From contig NZ_SPEY01000071.1 of assembly GCF_009360615.1 (NCBI RefSeq), positions 39,673 through 103,672 on the forward strand: DNA of 64,000 bases, in the 5' to 3' direction. Shown here piece by piece: positions 24,811 through 33,542 of this stretch. The first letter of the stretch is position 1. Each line of letters begins with the position of its first letter. This DNA comes from Comamonas sp. (GTDB lineage: Bacteria; Pseudomonadota; Gammaproteobacteria; Burkholderiales; Burkholderiaceae_C). The position numbers and the translations under genes were made by a program. Below the pieces are notes generated by a model, which ran no database searches, was not told the DNA's origin, and worked only from the letters and a program-made list of their open reading frames with translations.

Positions 24811-25752
24811 ATGAACCTGCATCAATTCCGCTTCGTTCAGGAAGCCGCACGCCGCAATCTCAACCTCACCGAGGCGGCCAAGGCCTTGCACACCTCGCAG
24901 CCCGGAGTCTCCAAAGCCATCATCGAGCTTGAGGAGGAGCTGGGCATCGATATCTTTGCGCGCCACGGCAAGCGTCTCAAGCGCATCACCGAGCCGGGAC
25001 AGGAAGTCCTCAGGAGCATCGAGCTGATCATGCGCGAGGTGGGCAATCTCAAGCGCATCGGCGAGCAATACAGCGCCCAGGACAGCGGCACGCTGAGCAT
25101 CGCCACCACCCACACGCAGGCGCGCTACGTGCTGCCGCCGGCCGTGGCGCGCCTGCGCGAACTCTATCCCAAGGTCACCATCAGCCTCCACCAGGCCACG
25201 CCCGCCGAAGTCGCGCGCATGGTGATCGATGAGGTGGCCGAAATAGGCATGGCCACCGAATCGCTGGCCGACTACCCCGATCTGGTGACCCTGCCATGCT
25301 ATGAATGGCAGCATGTACTGGTCATCCCCACCGGCCACCCGCTGGCGCAGAAAGAGCGCATCACGCTGGAGGACATCGCCCAGGAGGCACTGATCACCTA
25401 TCACCCGTCCTTCACCGGACGCGGCAAGATCGACCATGCCTTCGAGATGCGCCGCCTGCATCCGCATATCGTGCTGGAAGCCATCGATGCCGACGTGATC
25501 AAGACCTATGTGCGTCTGGGCCTGGGCATTGGCATCGTGGCCGAGATGGCCATGCGCGACGACCCCGTCAATGACCTGGTGATACGCCCCGTAGGCCATC
25601 TGTTCGGTACCAGCGTGGCGCGGGTGGCCATCAAGCGCGGCGCATACCTGCGCAACTTCGTCTACCGATTTGCCGAACTGCTCAGCGACCGCCTCTCCCG
25701 CGACCTCATCATGCGTGCCATGAACGGCAGCGTGGACGACTTCGGGCTCTGA
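24811..25752 (+). CDS. cysB: CysB-type LysR transcriptional regulator
   Basis: A 313-residue LysR-family regulator. The winged helix-turn-helix is in residues 1-65 (FVQEAARRNLNLTEAAKALHTSQPGVSKAIIELEEELGIDIF). The effector domain follows with the CysB-typical TTHTQARYVLPPAV and TYHPSFTGRGKID. CysB activates sulfate assimilation genes under sulfur limitation and responds to N-acetylserine and sulfide or thiosulfate. The neighbouring cbiX fits a sulfur/siroheme theme. The AT-rich 51-base gap upstream (tagatatttgaagcataatgatgc) probably holds its promoter and autoregulatory site. Confidence 0.92.
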   Translation: MNLHQFRFVQEAARRNLNLTEAAKALHTSQPGVSKAIIELEEELGIDIFARHGKRLKRITEPGQEVLRSIELIMREVGNLKRIGEQYSAQDSGTLSIATTHTQARYVLPPAVARLRELYPKVTISLHQATPAEVARMVIDEVAEIGMATESLADYPDLVTLPCYEWQHVLVIPTGHPLAQKERITLEDIAQEALITYHPSFTGRGKIDHAFEMRRLHPHIVLEAIDADVIKTYVRLGLGIGIVAEMAMRDDPVNDLVIRPVGHLFGTSVARVAIKRGAYLRNFVYRFAELLSDRLSRDLIMRAMNGSVDDFGL

Positions 25753-25806
25753 CCGGCCCGCCTCCCGGGCTGGTGCCCGTACGCCCGGCCCATGCATTGC
25801 AAGACT

Positions 25807-26958
25807 ATGGTGACCCCCAACTTTCCCAGCAAGCTGCCCAATGTAGGCACTACCATTTTCACCGTCATGTCGGCGATGGCCGCCGAGCACAAGGCCGTCA
25901 ATCTGGGCCAGGGCTTCCCCGACTTCGGCTGCGACCCCAGGCTGCTCGACGCAGTCAACGACGCCATGCGCGCCGGTCACAACCAGTACCCACCCATGAC
26001 GGGCTGGCCTGCGCTACGCGAGGCCGTTGCCGCCAAAATCGAAACGCTGCACGGCCGCCGCTATGACGCAGGCAGTGAGATCACCATTACTGCGGGCGCC
26101 ACCCAGGCCATCCTGACCGCCATCCTGGCCACCGTGCATGCGGGCGACGAAGTCATCGTGCTCGACCCCTGCTACGACAGCTATGTGCCCAATATCGAGA
26201 TGGCTGGCGGCGTGGCCGTGCGGGTGCCGCTGACGCCCGGCAGCTTCCGCCCCGACTTTGCACGGATCGCGGCCGCCATCACCCCTCGCACGCGCCTGCT
26301 GATCATCAACAGCCCGCACAACCCCAGCGCCACCATCTGGACCGATGCGGAAATGCGCCAGCTTGAAGCCCTGCTGGCGCCCACCAATGTGCTGCTGATC
26401 AGCGACGAGGTCTATGAGCACATGGTCTTCGACGGCGCGCAGCATCTCAGCAGCGCCCGCTACCCGGGTCTGGCCGAACGCGCCTTCATCGTCTCCAGCT
26501 TTGGCAAGACCTACCATGTCACGGGCTGGAAGGTCGGCACCGTCGCCGCGCCCGCCGACCTCACCGCAGAGTTCCGCAAGGTGCACCAGTTCAATGTGTT
26601 CACCGTGAACACCCCCATGCAGGCGGGTCTCGCGCAGTACATGCAGGACCCGGCGCCCTATCTGGAACTCTCCGCCTTCTACCAGGCCAAGCGCGATCGG
26701 TTTCTCGGTGGCCTGCAGGGCTCGCGCCTGAAGCTGCTGCCCACCGCCGGCACCTATTTTCTCTGCGCCGACATCTCATCGGTCTCCGACCTCAACGAGG
26801 CCGATTTCTGCCGGTGGCTGGTGCGGGAAATCGGCGTGGCCGCGATTCCGCTGTCGGCCTTCTACGGCGACGGCTTCGATCAGCGCGTGGTGCGCTTCTG
26901 CTTTGCCAAGAAGGACGAAACCCTGATCGAGGCTGCGTCCCGTTTGCGCAAGCTTTGA
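25807..26958 (+). CDS. PLP-dependent aminotransferase, methionine aminotransferase-like
   Basis: A 383-residue class I/II aminotransferase. The PLP Lys is in SSFGKTYHVTGWKVG. The phosphate and ring contacts are in ITAGATQAI, LDPCYDSYVPN, INSPHNPSATIW and ISDEVYEH. The N-terminal NLGQGFPDF and the overall pattern are like E. coli YbdL, which prefers Met and Phe, so a role in methionine salvage or aromatic transamination is likely. The start at 25807 (MVTPNFPSKLPN) is preferred over an ATG 15 bases earlier on family length; neither has a strong ribosome binding site. It follows cysB by 54 bases. Confidence 0.88.
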   Translation: MVTPNFPSKLPNVGTTIFTVMSAMAAEHKAVNLGQGFPDFGCDPRLLDAVNDAMRAGHNQYPPMTGWPALREAVAAKIETLHGRRYDAGSEITITAGATQAILTAILATVHAGDEVIVLDPCYDSYVPNIEMAGGVAVRVPLTPGSFRPDFARIAAAITPRTRLLIINSPHNPSATIWTDAEMRQLEALLAPTNVLLISDEVYEHMVFDGAQHLSSARYPGLAERAFIVSSFGKTYHVTGWKVGTVAAPADLTAEFRKVHQFNVFTVNTPMQAGLAQYMQDPAPYLELSAFYQAKRDRFLGGLQGSRLKLLPTAGTYFLCADISSVSDLNEADFCRWLVREIGVAAIPLSAFYGDGFDQRVVRFCFAKKDETLIEAASRLRKL

Positions 26959-27064
26959 CTGCTTTGCCCTCGCAGAAAAGGAGTGCCTGACGCACTTCCG
27001 TCCTGTCTGCCAACGGCTCCGGTTGCGATGCCTGTGTCTGGCCCTTTTCAGCAGCCGCCAAACA

Positions 27065-27658
27065 TCAGGCCGGCATCCACTCCAGAGACCAGGCGCCGCT
27101 GTGCACATTCTGCAGCCACAGACAGCAGCTCAGGGTCTTGGCGTCCGTGACCTGGCCGGTGCATACGCCGTGCAGCAACTCGGCAGGTGTCATGCTGCAG
27201 ACATCGAGAAATTCGTCGGCATCGAGCCGGCGCTCGCCCGCCGTCAAGCCGCGTGCGAAGAAGATGTGGATGACTTCGTCGGAGTACCCGATCGCCAGAT
27301 GCATGGGGCCGGCATAGGCCCATTCGCGCGCGCTGTAGCCGGTCTCCTCCAGCAGCTCGCGCTGGGCGCAGATCAGCGGCTGTTCGCCCGCATCGAGCTT
27401 GCCGGCGGGGAACTCGGTCATGACCCGCCCCACGGGGTAGCGAAACTGCCGCTCCAGCAGCACCCGACCATCGTCGAGCAGCCCGATCACCACCACCGCG
27501 CCGGGGTGCACCACATACTCGCGCGTGGCCTGACCGCCATGGGGCAGGCGCACGGTATCGAGCCTCACCTGCAGAAAACTGCCCTGGTGCACCAGCTCGC
27601 TCTTGATGGGATGCTCAATCAGATGGGCTTCCTGAATTTCGGGGTCTTGTCGTGTCAT
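27065..27658 (-). CDS. Nudix hydrolase, ADP-ribose pyrophosphatase-like
   Basis: A 197-residue Nudix protein. The Nudix box at residues 86-108 (GKLDAGEQPLICAQRELLEETGY) has every consensus position (G-x5-E-x7-R-E-U-x-E-E-x-G-U). The upstream EFPAG and QFRYPVGR segments are those of the ADP-ribose pyrophosphatase (NudF-like) subgroup, which cleaves ADP-ribose to AMP and ribose 5-phosphate. The start ATG 27658 (MTRQDPEIQ) is set by AAGGATGAG upstream; a form 8 residues longer is possible. It is divergent from the metallo-beta-lactamase-fold gene, with 96 bases between starts. Confidence 0.9.
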   Translation of the reverse strand: MTRQDPEIQEAHLIEHPIKSELVHQGSFLQVRLDTVRLPHGGQATREYVVHPGAVVVIGLLDDGRVLLERQFRYPVGRVMTEFPAGKLDAGEQPLICAQRELLEETGYSAREWAYAGPMHLAIGYSDEVIHIFFARGLTAGERRLDADEFLDVCSMTPAELLHGVCTGQVTDAKTLSCCLWLQNVHSGAWSLEWMPA

Positions 27659-27754
27659 CGCTGACTCATCCTTCACACGCACCGTGGCGACAGCGCAAAA
27701 ACATGCATGGGCTTAATCTTCGCAGAAGCGGCTTCACCCTCCTCCACTCAGACC

Positions 27755-28693
27755 ATGATGCATCCTATCGACACCGCACAGACAGACATACAGCGCCACC
27801 AGTTCGGCCGCGTGACGGTGTTTCGCGGCGCCAAGGGTGGCAAATATCCGGACGGCAACCAGATCATGATCCGCGGCAGCGACACGCTGGCGGTACTGGA
27901 CACGCCTATCGTGGCCAACCATATCGGAGACGAGTTCGATGCCGCCGAGCTGGTGGTGATGGGTCATGTGCATGAGGACCACATGGCCGGCCTGCACCGC
28001 CTGCCAGACGCACCGGTCTTTGCTCACCTGAGCGATCTGGCGGCCTTGCAAAGCTGGGAGGGCCTGGTAGCCACCTTGGGCTGGGCCGATCCGGCGCAGG
28101 CCGACATCATGCGCAGCAAGCTTGAGAGCGAATTCTTCTACGCCCCCAGACCCGATGCCAGGGGCTACGAAGATGGAGCCGTCTGGTATCTCGGCCAGTC
28201 GCAGATCCGCGCCATTCATATGCCGGGCCATACGGCGGGCCACAGCGTGCTGCTGATCGAGCCCGAGGGGGTTGCCTTTATCGGCGATATCGACCTGACG
28301 GGCTTCGGGCCCTATTACGGCGATGCCTGCTCCTGTCTGGCGGACTTTCGCCGCAGCCTGGCGCGGCTGCCCGAGATCGAGGCCCGGGTCTGGGTGACTT
28401 CTCACCACAAGGGCATCTACACCGAGCGCGAGGTGTTTCTGCGAGACCTCAAGCGCTTTGCTGCGGTCATTGACGAGCGCGGTGCACGCATTCTCGAATG
28501 GCTGGCGCAGCGGCCCATGACGATCGCCCAGATGGTCGAGCAGCGCCTGCTCTACCCGCCAGGCTTTGATGCGCCATGGGTACAGGGGGCCGAGGCGCGC
28601 AGCATTTCCCAGCATCTGGACGAGCTGCTGGCGGCTGGAGAAATCCTGCAGCAGCGCAACGCGCGGGGCGACGACCTTTATCTGCGCGCTTGA
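27755..28693 (+). CDS. Metallo-beta-lactamase-fold hydrolase
   Basis: A 312-residue cytoplasmic hydrolase of the glyoxalase II-like branch. Metal ligands are visible: HVHEDH at 71-76 (the H-x-H-x-D-H motif), His in MPGHTAGHS, Asp in FIGDIDLTG and His in VTSHHKGIY. The C-terminal 100 residues (RFAAVIDERGARILEWLAQRP and TIAQMVEQ) resemble the small helical domain found after the metal core in many such hydrolases, used in substrate binding. The substrate is unknown. The start at 27755 (MMHPIDTAQ) is chosen because the upstream residues are not family-like. A leftward terminator lies just beyond its stop. Confidence 0.85.
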   Translation: MMHPIDTAQTDIQRHQFGRVTVFRGAKGGKYPDGNQIMIRGSDTLAVLDTPIVANHIGDEFDAAELVVMGHVHEDHMAGLHRLPDAPVFAHLSDLAALQSWEGLVATLGWADPAQADIMRSKLESEFFYAPRPDARGYEDGAVWYLGQSQIRAIHMPGHTAGHSVLLIEPEGVAFIGDIDLTGFGPYYGDACSCLADFRRSLARLPEIEARVWVTSHHKGIYTEREVFLRDLKRFAAVIDERGARILEWLAQRPMTIAQMVEQRLLYPPGFDAPWVQGAEARSISQHLDELLAAGEILQQRNARGDDLYLRA

Positions 28694-28704
28694 ATCCCGG
28701 GAAA

Positions 28705-28732
28705 CAAAAAAGCCGACTTCTCAAGGAAGTCG
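28705..28732 (-). terminator. Rho-independent terminator for the BKACE gene
   Basis: On the - strand CGACTTC pairs with GAAGTCG around a five-base loop and is followed by TTTTTT. It lies about 90 bases beyond the stop of the leftward BKACE gene and 12 bases past the stop of the convergent hydrolase. Confidence 0.7.
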
Positions 28733-28824
28733 ACGGGGCCAGGCGACCGGCCACGCATCCTCCAGGCAAGCGTGACAAACGCACAGCGGCCAGATGAGCC
28801 CGGCCCGTTCACCGGGGCTTAGAC

Positions 28825-29895
28825 TCAGGCCACAGCGTCCATGGGCTTGCGCAGAAAGCCCTGGTTGGCGCCCTTGCGGTTGGGCGCAAAGCCGTTCCTG
28901 GCCAGGGTTTCGTCGGCAGTTTCGTAAAACACGCCGATCTGCTTGATCTCGCGGGCCTGCTGGGCCGTGGCAATGGGGCGCCCGAACTCGCCCGCAATAC
29001 GCACCAGCTGCTTGATCTGCTCAACGGTGCTCATCTTGCCCGTGCGGGTCTGGTTCCACAGCACGTCTTCGATCCCGCAGCGCACATGCAGACCCAGGGC
29101 CATGCCGATCATATTGATGGGCAGCACATTCAGCACCGAACTCTCCACGGTCACGATGGCGTTGTCGGGCACGGCGCGCAGCATATTGGCCAGGTTGTAA
29201 ATATTGGCCTGGTCCATGCCGCCGCTGATGGCGACCCAGTTCATGACCAGCGGGCCCTTGTAGACGCCGCGGCGGATCATGCGCTCGATGGTCTCGAAAC
29301 TGTTGATGTTGTAGACCTGGAAGGCGCTCTGAATGCCCTTTTCGGACAGGCGGCGGATATGTTCCTCGACGAAGCTGGGGTTCGAAGGAACAATCATGTC
29401 CTTGTAGGTCTTGTGCAGATGCGGGAAGCCGCGCGAGACACCGCGGAAGTCGTCTTCGCCGGCATGCTCGGTCACATTCATCTGCGTGGTGTTGACGGTC
29501 ACCGTCACCTGATCGGGCACGGGAGTCAGCTCGGCCAGCATGTGGCGCGTGTCGTCGGAGAGCCACTTGGCCTGGCCATCCGGGCCTTCAGGCGCAAAGC
29601 TGATGGAGCCGCCAACCTGGATGATCATCTCGGGCACCCGCTCGCGCACGCCGGCGATCAGCTCGTTGAACTTGGACAGGCGCTTGCTGCCCTTGCCGTC
29701 GTCTTCGCGCACATGCAGGTGCAGCACGGTGGCGCCGGCCTCATAGCAGTCCACGGCCTTCTGGATCTGCTCTTCCATGGTGACGGGAATGTCCTCGGGA
29801 AAGTCCGAGGGAATCCAGCCCGGGGCATAGGGAGCGGCCGTGATGATCAGCGGCTGCTGGTTTTCGGGATACAGGTGACCGTCAAGAAAGTTCAT
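28825..29895 (-). CDS. BKACE family beta-keto acid cleavage enzyme (DUF849)
   Basis: A 356-residue member of the 3-keto-5-aminohexanoate cleavage (Kce/BKACE) family. These enzymes condense a beta-keto acid with acetyl-CoA and cleave it to acetoacetate and a CoA ester. The zinc site His-x-His is in TVLHLHVRE (about 59-61). The family segments IIQVGGSISF, VTVTVNTTQMNVTEH, GIQSAFQVYNI and AVPDNAIVTVESS...GLHVRCGIEDVLW are present. The true substrate of this branch is not readable; BKACEs cover carnitine, lysine and other beta-keto acids. It is divergent from a Bug receptor gene, suggesting uptake of a related acid. A leftward terminator follows. Confidence 0.88.
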   Translation of the reverse strand: MNFLDGHLYPENQQPLIITAAPYAPGWIPSDFPEDIPVTMEEQIQKAVDCYEAGATVLHLHVREDDGKGSKRLSKFNELIAGVRERVPEMIIQVGGSISFAPEGPDGQAKWLSDDTRHMLAELTPVPDQVTVTVNTTQMNVTEHAGEDDFRGVSRGFPHLHKTYKDMIVPSNPSFVEEHIRRLSEKGIQSAFQVYNINSFETIERMIRRGVYKGPLVMNWVAISGGMDQANIYNLANMLRAVPDNAIVTVESSVLNVLPINMIGMALGLHVRCGIEDVLWNQTRTGKMSTVEQIKQLVRIAGEFGRPIATAQQAREIKQIGVFYETADETLARNGFAPNRKGANQGFLRKPMDAVA

Positions 29896-30350
29896 GGTTG
29901 TCGTCTCCGGTTTGAGTGCGGGAAATCAGTGTCTGGACCAGCGGCAACAGGGCATGTCAGTCCTTTGCCGATGCGTGAGGCCAGTATCAAACGCGGTGCG
30001 GGATACCACTTTGCATTTCAGGACACGCGCTTTCTCAATCACGACAGGGCCGGCAAGCCACGCCTGAAAGCGAGACAGGCAGCAAAGCTGCGCCAAGAGC
30101 TTTGCGGGCCGCAGCCTGAGAACGGCATCGCTCGCATCGGGTAAGTGCGGGGTACTGCAGTCATCAAATGCGAAGTCGCAGGCATGAAGCGTCAAGTCTG
30201 GCGACTGGCCGCCAGCCATCATCAATTGCTGCATTCCTCCACCCGGGCACCTGCACGCAAGGACATGCCAGCCGATTCAGCGCCGTATCTGCACTCCGCC
30301 AAGGGCGAGATCGGCAGCCAGACCCCATGACAAAACGACAGGAGACCTCC
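29896..30350. other. Divergent control region between BKACE and Bug receptor genes
   Basis: A 455-base intergenic region without a supported gene. It must carry both promoters. An inverted repeat, GCAAAGCT (30082-30089) and AGCTTTGC (30098-30105), separated by eight bases, is the only clear palindrome and a candidate operator. No regulator gene lies beside it. Confidence 0.45.
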
Positions 30351-31403
30351 ATGACAAGCGCCGTGAATTTCGCAGAACCCGCCACGCCATCACGCAAGCA
30401 ACATAGGCACAGCATGACTCAAAGCCTGCGCTGCTGCGCTGCCGTGCTTTGTACCGGCCTGCTAACGGGCACGGCTGCGCAGGCCCAGCCCCCGGCACCC
30501 ACCTGGCCCAGCAAGCCCATACGTATCGTCGTTCCCGCACCTCCGGGCGGCATCACCGACGGCGTGGCGCGCCTGGTAGCCGATCATCTGCAGACCAATC
30601 TGGGCCAACCCGTGGTGGTGGACAACAAGCCCGGCGGCTCGGCCGTGATTGCCGAGCGTGCCGTGATGAATGCACCTGCCGACTGGCACACGCTGATGAT
30701 TGCGCCCTCCAGCGTCTGGACCGACTTTCCGCTCACCGTAAGGACGCCGTTCGATGTGCACAAGACCTTCACCTATGTCTCGGATGTGGCGTCCATGGTG
30801 CACATGCTGGTGGCCAACAACCACTTCCCGCCCAACAGGATTCAGGAAGTGCTGGACTACGCGCAAAAGAGCAGCAGCCCGATCAATATCGCCAACCTGA
30901 GTCCCGGCACCCGCTCCGACATGCTGGGCGAGCTGCTGAGCGAGAAAAGCGGCGGCAGGATCACCGCCGTGCCTTACAAGGGATCGGCCCCGGCCATCGT
31001 CGACCTGATCGGCAATCAGGTGCAGCTGACCTTTGAGGTCGTGACCAATGCCGCCCCGCTGATCAAAGCCGGCAAGATCAAGGCCCTGGGTGTGGTCTCG
31101 CCCAATCGCTCGCGGCTGCTGCCCGATGTGCCCAGTTTTGCCGAGCAGAACATGCCCGACTTCGTGCTGCCCGATGCCAGCGTGGGTCTGTTCGTACTGA
31201 GCAGCACGCCCCCGTCCTTGGTCCAGAAGGTGCGCCAGGAAATGGACAAGGTGACCCAATCCCCAAAATTCCAGGCACAGCTCAGGAGCCAGGGCTTTGA
31301 TGCGCCCCAGCCGAGCACCATGTCGCAGCTGCAGCAAAAAATGCTGAGCACGGTGGAGCAGAACCGCAAAATTCTGAGCAAGCTCAGAGTCGCCGGCAAC
31401 TGA
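30351..31403 (+). CDS. Bug-family tripartite tricarboxylate transporter receptor
   Basis: A 350-residue periplasmic solute-binding protein of the Bug/TctC family. ATG 30351 has AGGAGA upstream. An N-terminal basic stretch precedes the signal peptide (about residues 26-45, ending in GTAAQAQ). Typical Bug segments are WPSKPIRIVVPAPPGGITDGVAR, VVDNKPGGSAVIAERAVM, VPYKGSAPAIVDLIGNQVQ and KALGVVSPNRSRLLPDVPSFAEQ. The PGG loop binds carboxylate ligands. No TctA or TctB membrane genes lie nearby, as is usual for the expanded Bug families of Burkholderiales. Divergence from the BKACE gene suggests a carboxylic acid ligand fed to that enzyme. Confidence 0.92.
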   Translation: MTSAVNFAEPATPSRKQHRHSMTQSLRCCAAVLCTGLLTGTAAQAQPPAPTWPSKPIRIVVPAPPGGITDGVARLVADHLQTNLGQPVVVDNKPGGSAVIAERAVMNAPADWHTLMIAPSSVWTDFPLTVRTPFDVHKTFTYVSDVASMVHMLVANNHFPPNRIQEVLDYAQKSSSPINIANLSPGTRSDMLGELLSEKSGGRITAVPYKGSAPAIVDLIGNQVQLTFEVVTNAAPLIKAGKIKALGVVSPNRSRLLPDVPSFAEQNMPDFVLPDASVGLFVLSSTPPSLVQKVRQEMDKVTQSPKFQAQLRSQGFDAPQPSTMSQLQQKMLSTVEQNRKILSKLRVAGN

Positions 31404-31458
31404 AGGAAGCTGGCGTAGCCGTCCTCATCTCGAGGGCGGCACCTTGGTAGTGTGTTTG

Positions 31459-31484
31459 GCGGGCCCTTGCGGCCCGCTCTTTTT
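31459..31484 (+). terminator. Rho-independent terminator after the Bug receptor gene
   Basis: GCGGGCC pairs with GGCCCGC around cttgc and is followed by tctttttt-like sequence. It ends at the stop codon of the convergent AraC gene. Confidence 0.75.
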
Positions 31485-32505
31485 ATGCACCGCCCTGGCC
31501 TTCGTGTTGTGCCCTGGCGCGGCTGTCCTTGGCACTGCAGCCAAACTGGCTCTGATACCAGCGCGAAAAACTGCTGGGGGCTGTAAAGCCCAGCAACTCG
31601 GCCACTTCGGTCAGAGAACGGCTGCTCTCGAACACATAGCGCCCGGCCAGCTCCTTGCGGATATCGTTCATCAGCGAGGAAAAGCTCTGACCCTTTTCCG
31701 TCAGCCGGCGCTGAATGGTGCGTGGCACCACACCCAGGTGCTCGCTGACCTTCTCAATGCTGCAGCGACCGCTGGGCAAGAGCAGCAAGATGGTGCGGCG
31801 CACATCGTCCAGCACCGCATCGTCGCTCACGGGTGCCACGGACTCCAGCAGCTTTTGCGCATAACGCACCATGGCGGGGTCGGCAAACTCGTTGCGCGTA
31901 TCGAGATCGGCCTTGGCGCAGACAATGCAGTTGAACTCCTGGTTGAACTCCACGCGCTGGCCGAACATCAGGTGGTGCATGCTCAGGTCCTTGGGCGCGG
32001 CATGCTCGAAACACACCATGCGAGGCTGCCAGTCGCGACCTATCAGCTGCCGAATGGCGCGCACCATCACGCCCAGCGCCAGCTCCACGCGCTGGCGCGT
32101 AGGCTCATGGGCACGGCCGGCCAGCAACAGCTCACGGATCAACACCGTGTCGGCCTGCTCGTCCAGCTCCAGCGTCATGGCGCCGTTGAGCAGGGCCAGA
32201 TGACGCACCAGCAGGTTCAGCGAATCGCGCAGCGTGGCCTGATCGCGGATCAGCAGGCCCACCGGCCCCATATTGGACAGCAGGCGCGAGCGCGCCATGC
32301 ACAGACCAAAGCTTTCATTGCCCGACTGCGTGGCCGAGGCCTGCAGCAAACGCCCCACCTTGTCCACCGGGATCATCAGATCCGGCTCGTCGAGCACCGC
32401 AGGGCTGAGACCAGCATCGAGCAGCATGCGCACGCCATTCAACCCCGAAGCCTGGGCGACTTCGGCGTAATTGGTCAAGCAGGCTGCGCGAACGAGAGAG
32501 GCCAT
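31483..32505 (-). CDS. AraC-family transcriptional regulator (OruR/ArgR-like arrangement)
   Basis: A 340-residue regulator. Residues 1-210 are the Arabinose_bd-like N-terminal domain of the family PF12625 (typical LLDAGLSPAVLDEPDLMIPV and ESFGLCMARSRLLSNMGPVG). The C-terminal 95 residues are the AraC double helix-turn-helix (CSIEKVSEHLGVVPRTIQRRLTEKG and SRSLTEVAELLGFTAPSSFSRWYQSQFG). Regulators of this shape control amino acid or aromatic catabolic genes. It is divergent from the TauD-like dioxygenase, so that gene and the following hydrolase and Bug receptor are its likely targets. The intergenic region holds the palindrome GTCAT-gta-ATGAC at 32543-32555. Confidence 0.9.
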   Translation of the reverse strand: MASLVRAACLTNYAEVAQASGLNGVRMLLDAGLSPAVLDEPDLMIPVDKVGRLLQASATQSGNESFGLCMARSRLLSNMGPVGLLIRDQATLRDSLNLLVRHLALLNGAMTLELDEQADTVLIRELLLAGRAHEPTRQRVELALGVMVRAIRQLIGRDWQPRMVCFEHAAPKDLSMHHLMFGQRVEFNQEFNCIVCAKADLDTRNEFADPAMVRYAQKLLESVAPVSDDAVLDDVRRTILLLLPSGRCSIEKVSEHLGVVPRTIQRRLTEKGQSFSSLMNDIRKELAGRYVFESSRSLTEVAELLGFTAPSSFSRWYQSQFGCSAKDSRARAQHEGQGGA

Positions 32506-32542
32506 GGGGTTTCACTAACTTGGCACTAATTGCAAAGCACCA

Positions 32543-32555
32543 GTCATGTAATGAC
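32543..32555. promoter_or_regulatory. Small palindrome in the AraC-TauD divergent region
   Basis: GTCAT-gta-ATGAC, a 5-base inverted repeat with a 3-base centre, 38 bases beyond the AraC start and 61 before the dioxygenase start. It is the best candidate operator here, but short enough to arise by chance. Confidence 0.25.
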
Positions 32556-32615
32556 AAGCGCCGATCGAGGGGAGTTTTCACACTGGCGACATTGATTCTA
32601 TAAGGAGACTTCCCA

Positions 32616-33527
32616 ATGAAAAACGAGGTTGGCGCAGCACCCGCCCTTATCCGCTCCAGCTCTTTGACCCGCTCTCTGGAAGTCAATCCTCTGACCTGTT
32701 CCATCGGTGCGGAGCTGGCCAACGTTCATCTGGGTGCGGCCGCCGAGGACGAAGGCCTGATGGCCGAGATCCGCCAGGCGCTGCTCAGGCACCGCGTGAT
32801 CTTTTTCCGCGACCAGGACATCACACGCGCCGAGCATGTGGCGTTTGCGCGCAAGTTTGGCGAACTGGAAGACCACCCGGTGGTGGGCAGCCACCCCGAG
32901 CACCCAGGCCTGGTGCAGATCTACAAGACCCCCGACAGCCCTCTGGACCGCAACGAGAACTCCTGGCACACCGACGCGACATGGCGCGAGCAGCCACCCA
33001 TGGGCTGCGTGCTGCGCTGCGTTGAGTGCCCGTCCGTCGGCGGCGACACCATGTGGGTGAACATGGTGATGGCCTATGAGAACCTGCCAGCCGACATCAA
33101 GGTCAAGATCGAGCACCTGCGTGCCCGCCACAGCATCGAAGCGAGCTTTGGTGCCGTCATGCCTATCGAAAAGCGCCTGGCACTCAAGGCCCAATACCCC
33201 GACGCGGAGCACCCCGTGGTGCGCATCCACCCCGAAACCGGCGAGAAGATTCTGTTCGTCAACAGCAGCTTCACCACCCATTTCACCAACTACAACACAC
33301 CCGCCAATGTGCGCTTCGGCCTGGACAAATCGCCCGGCTCCTCGCAACTGCTCAACTACCTCACCAGCCAGGCCATGATTCCCGAGTACCAGGTGCGCTT
33401 CAAATGGCGCAGGAACAGCGTAGCCTTCTGGGACAACCGCTCCACCCAGCACTATGCAGTCATGGACTACCAGCCCTGCCACCGCAAGATGGAGCGCACC
33501 GCCATCATCGGCGGCCCCACGGACTGA
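32616..33527 (+). CDS. TauD/TfdA-family Fe(II)/2-oxoglutarate dioxygenase
   Basis: A 303-residue non-heme iron dioxygenase. The iron ligands are His118 and Asp120 (NSWHTDATW) and His279 (STQHYAVMDY). Arg290, 11 residues later as in TauD, should bind the 2-oxoglutarate carboxylate. FFRDQDITRAEHVAFARKFGEL and SVGGDTMWVNMVMAYENLP are family segments. TauD-like enzymes hydroxylate taurine, alkylsulfates or phenoxyacids and release sulfite or a phenol; which applies is not decidable. TAAGGAG precedes the ATG. The small serine hydrolase follows after 15 bases and a Bug receptor after that, consistent with one inducible catabolic unit under the divergent AraC protein. Confidence 0.92.
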   Translation: MKNEVGAAPALIRSSSLTRSLEVNPLTCSIGAELANVHLGAAAEDEGLMAEIRQALLRHRVIFFRDQDITRAEHVAFARKFGELEDHPVVGSHPEHPGLVQIYKTPDSPLDRNENSWHTDATWREQPPMGCVLRCVECPSVGGDTMWVNMVMAYENLPADIKVKIEHLRARHSIEASFGAVMPIEKRLALKAQYPDAEHPVVRIHPETGEKILFVNSSFTTHFTNYNTPANVRFGLDKSPGSSQLLNYLTSQAMIPEYQVRFKWRRNSVAFWDNRSTQHYAVMDYQPCHRKMERTAIIGGPTD

Positions 33528-33542
33528 GCCAGGAGACAGAAG

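Noticed and set aside
32521..32534. TGGCACTAATTGCA, resembling a sigma-54 promoter
   Set aside because: The spacing between GG and GC is 8 instead of 10 bases, so it does not fit the -24/-12 element.
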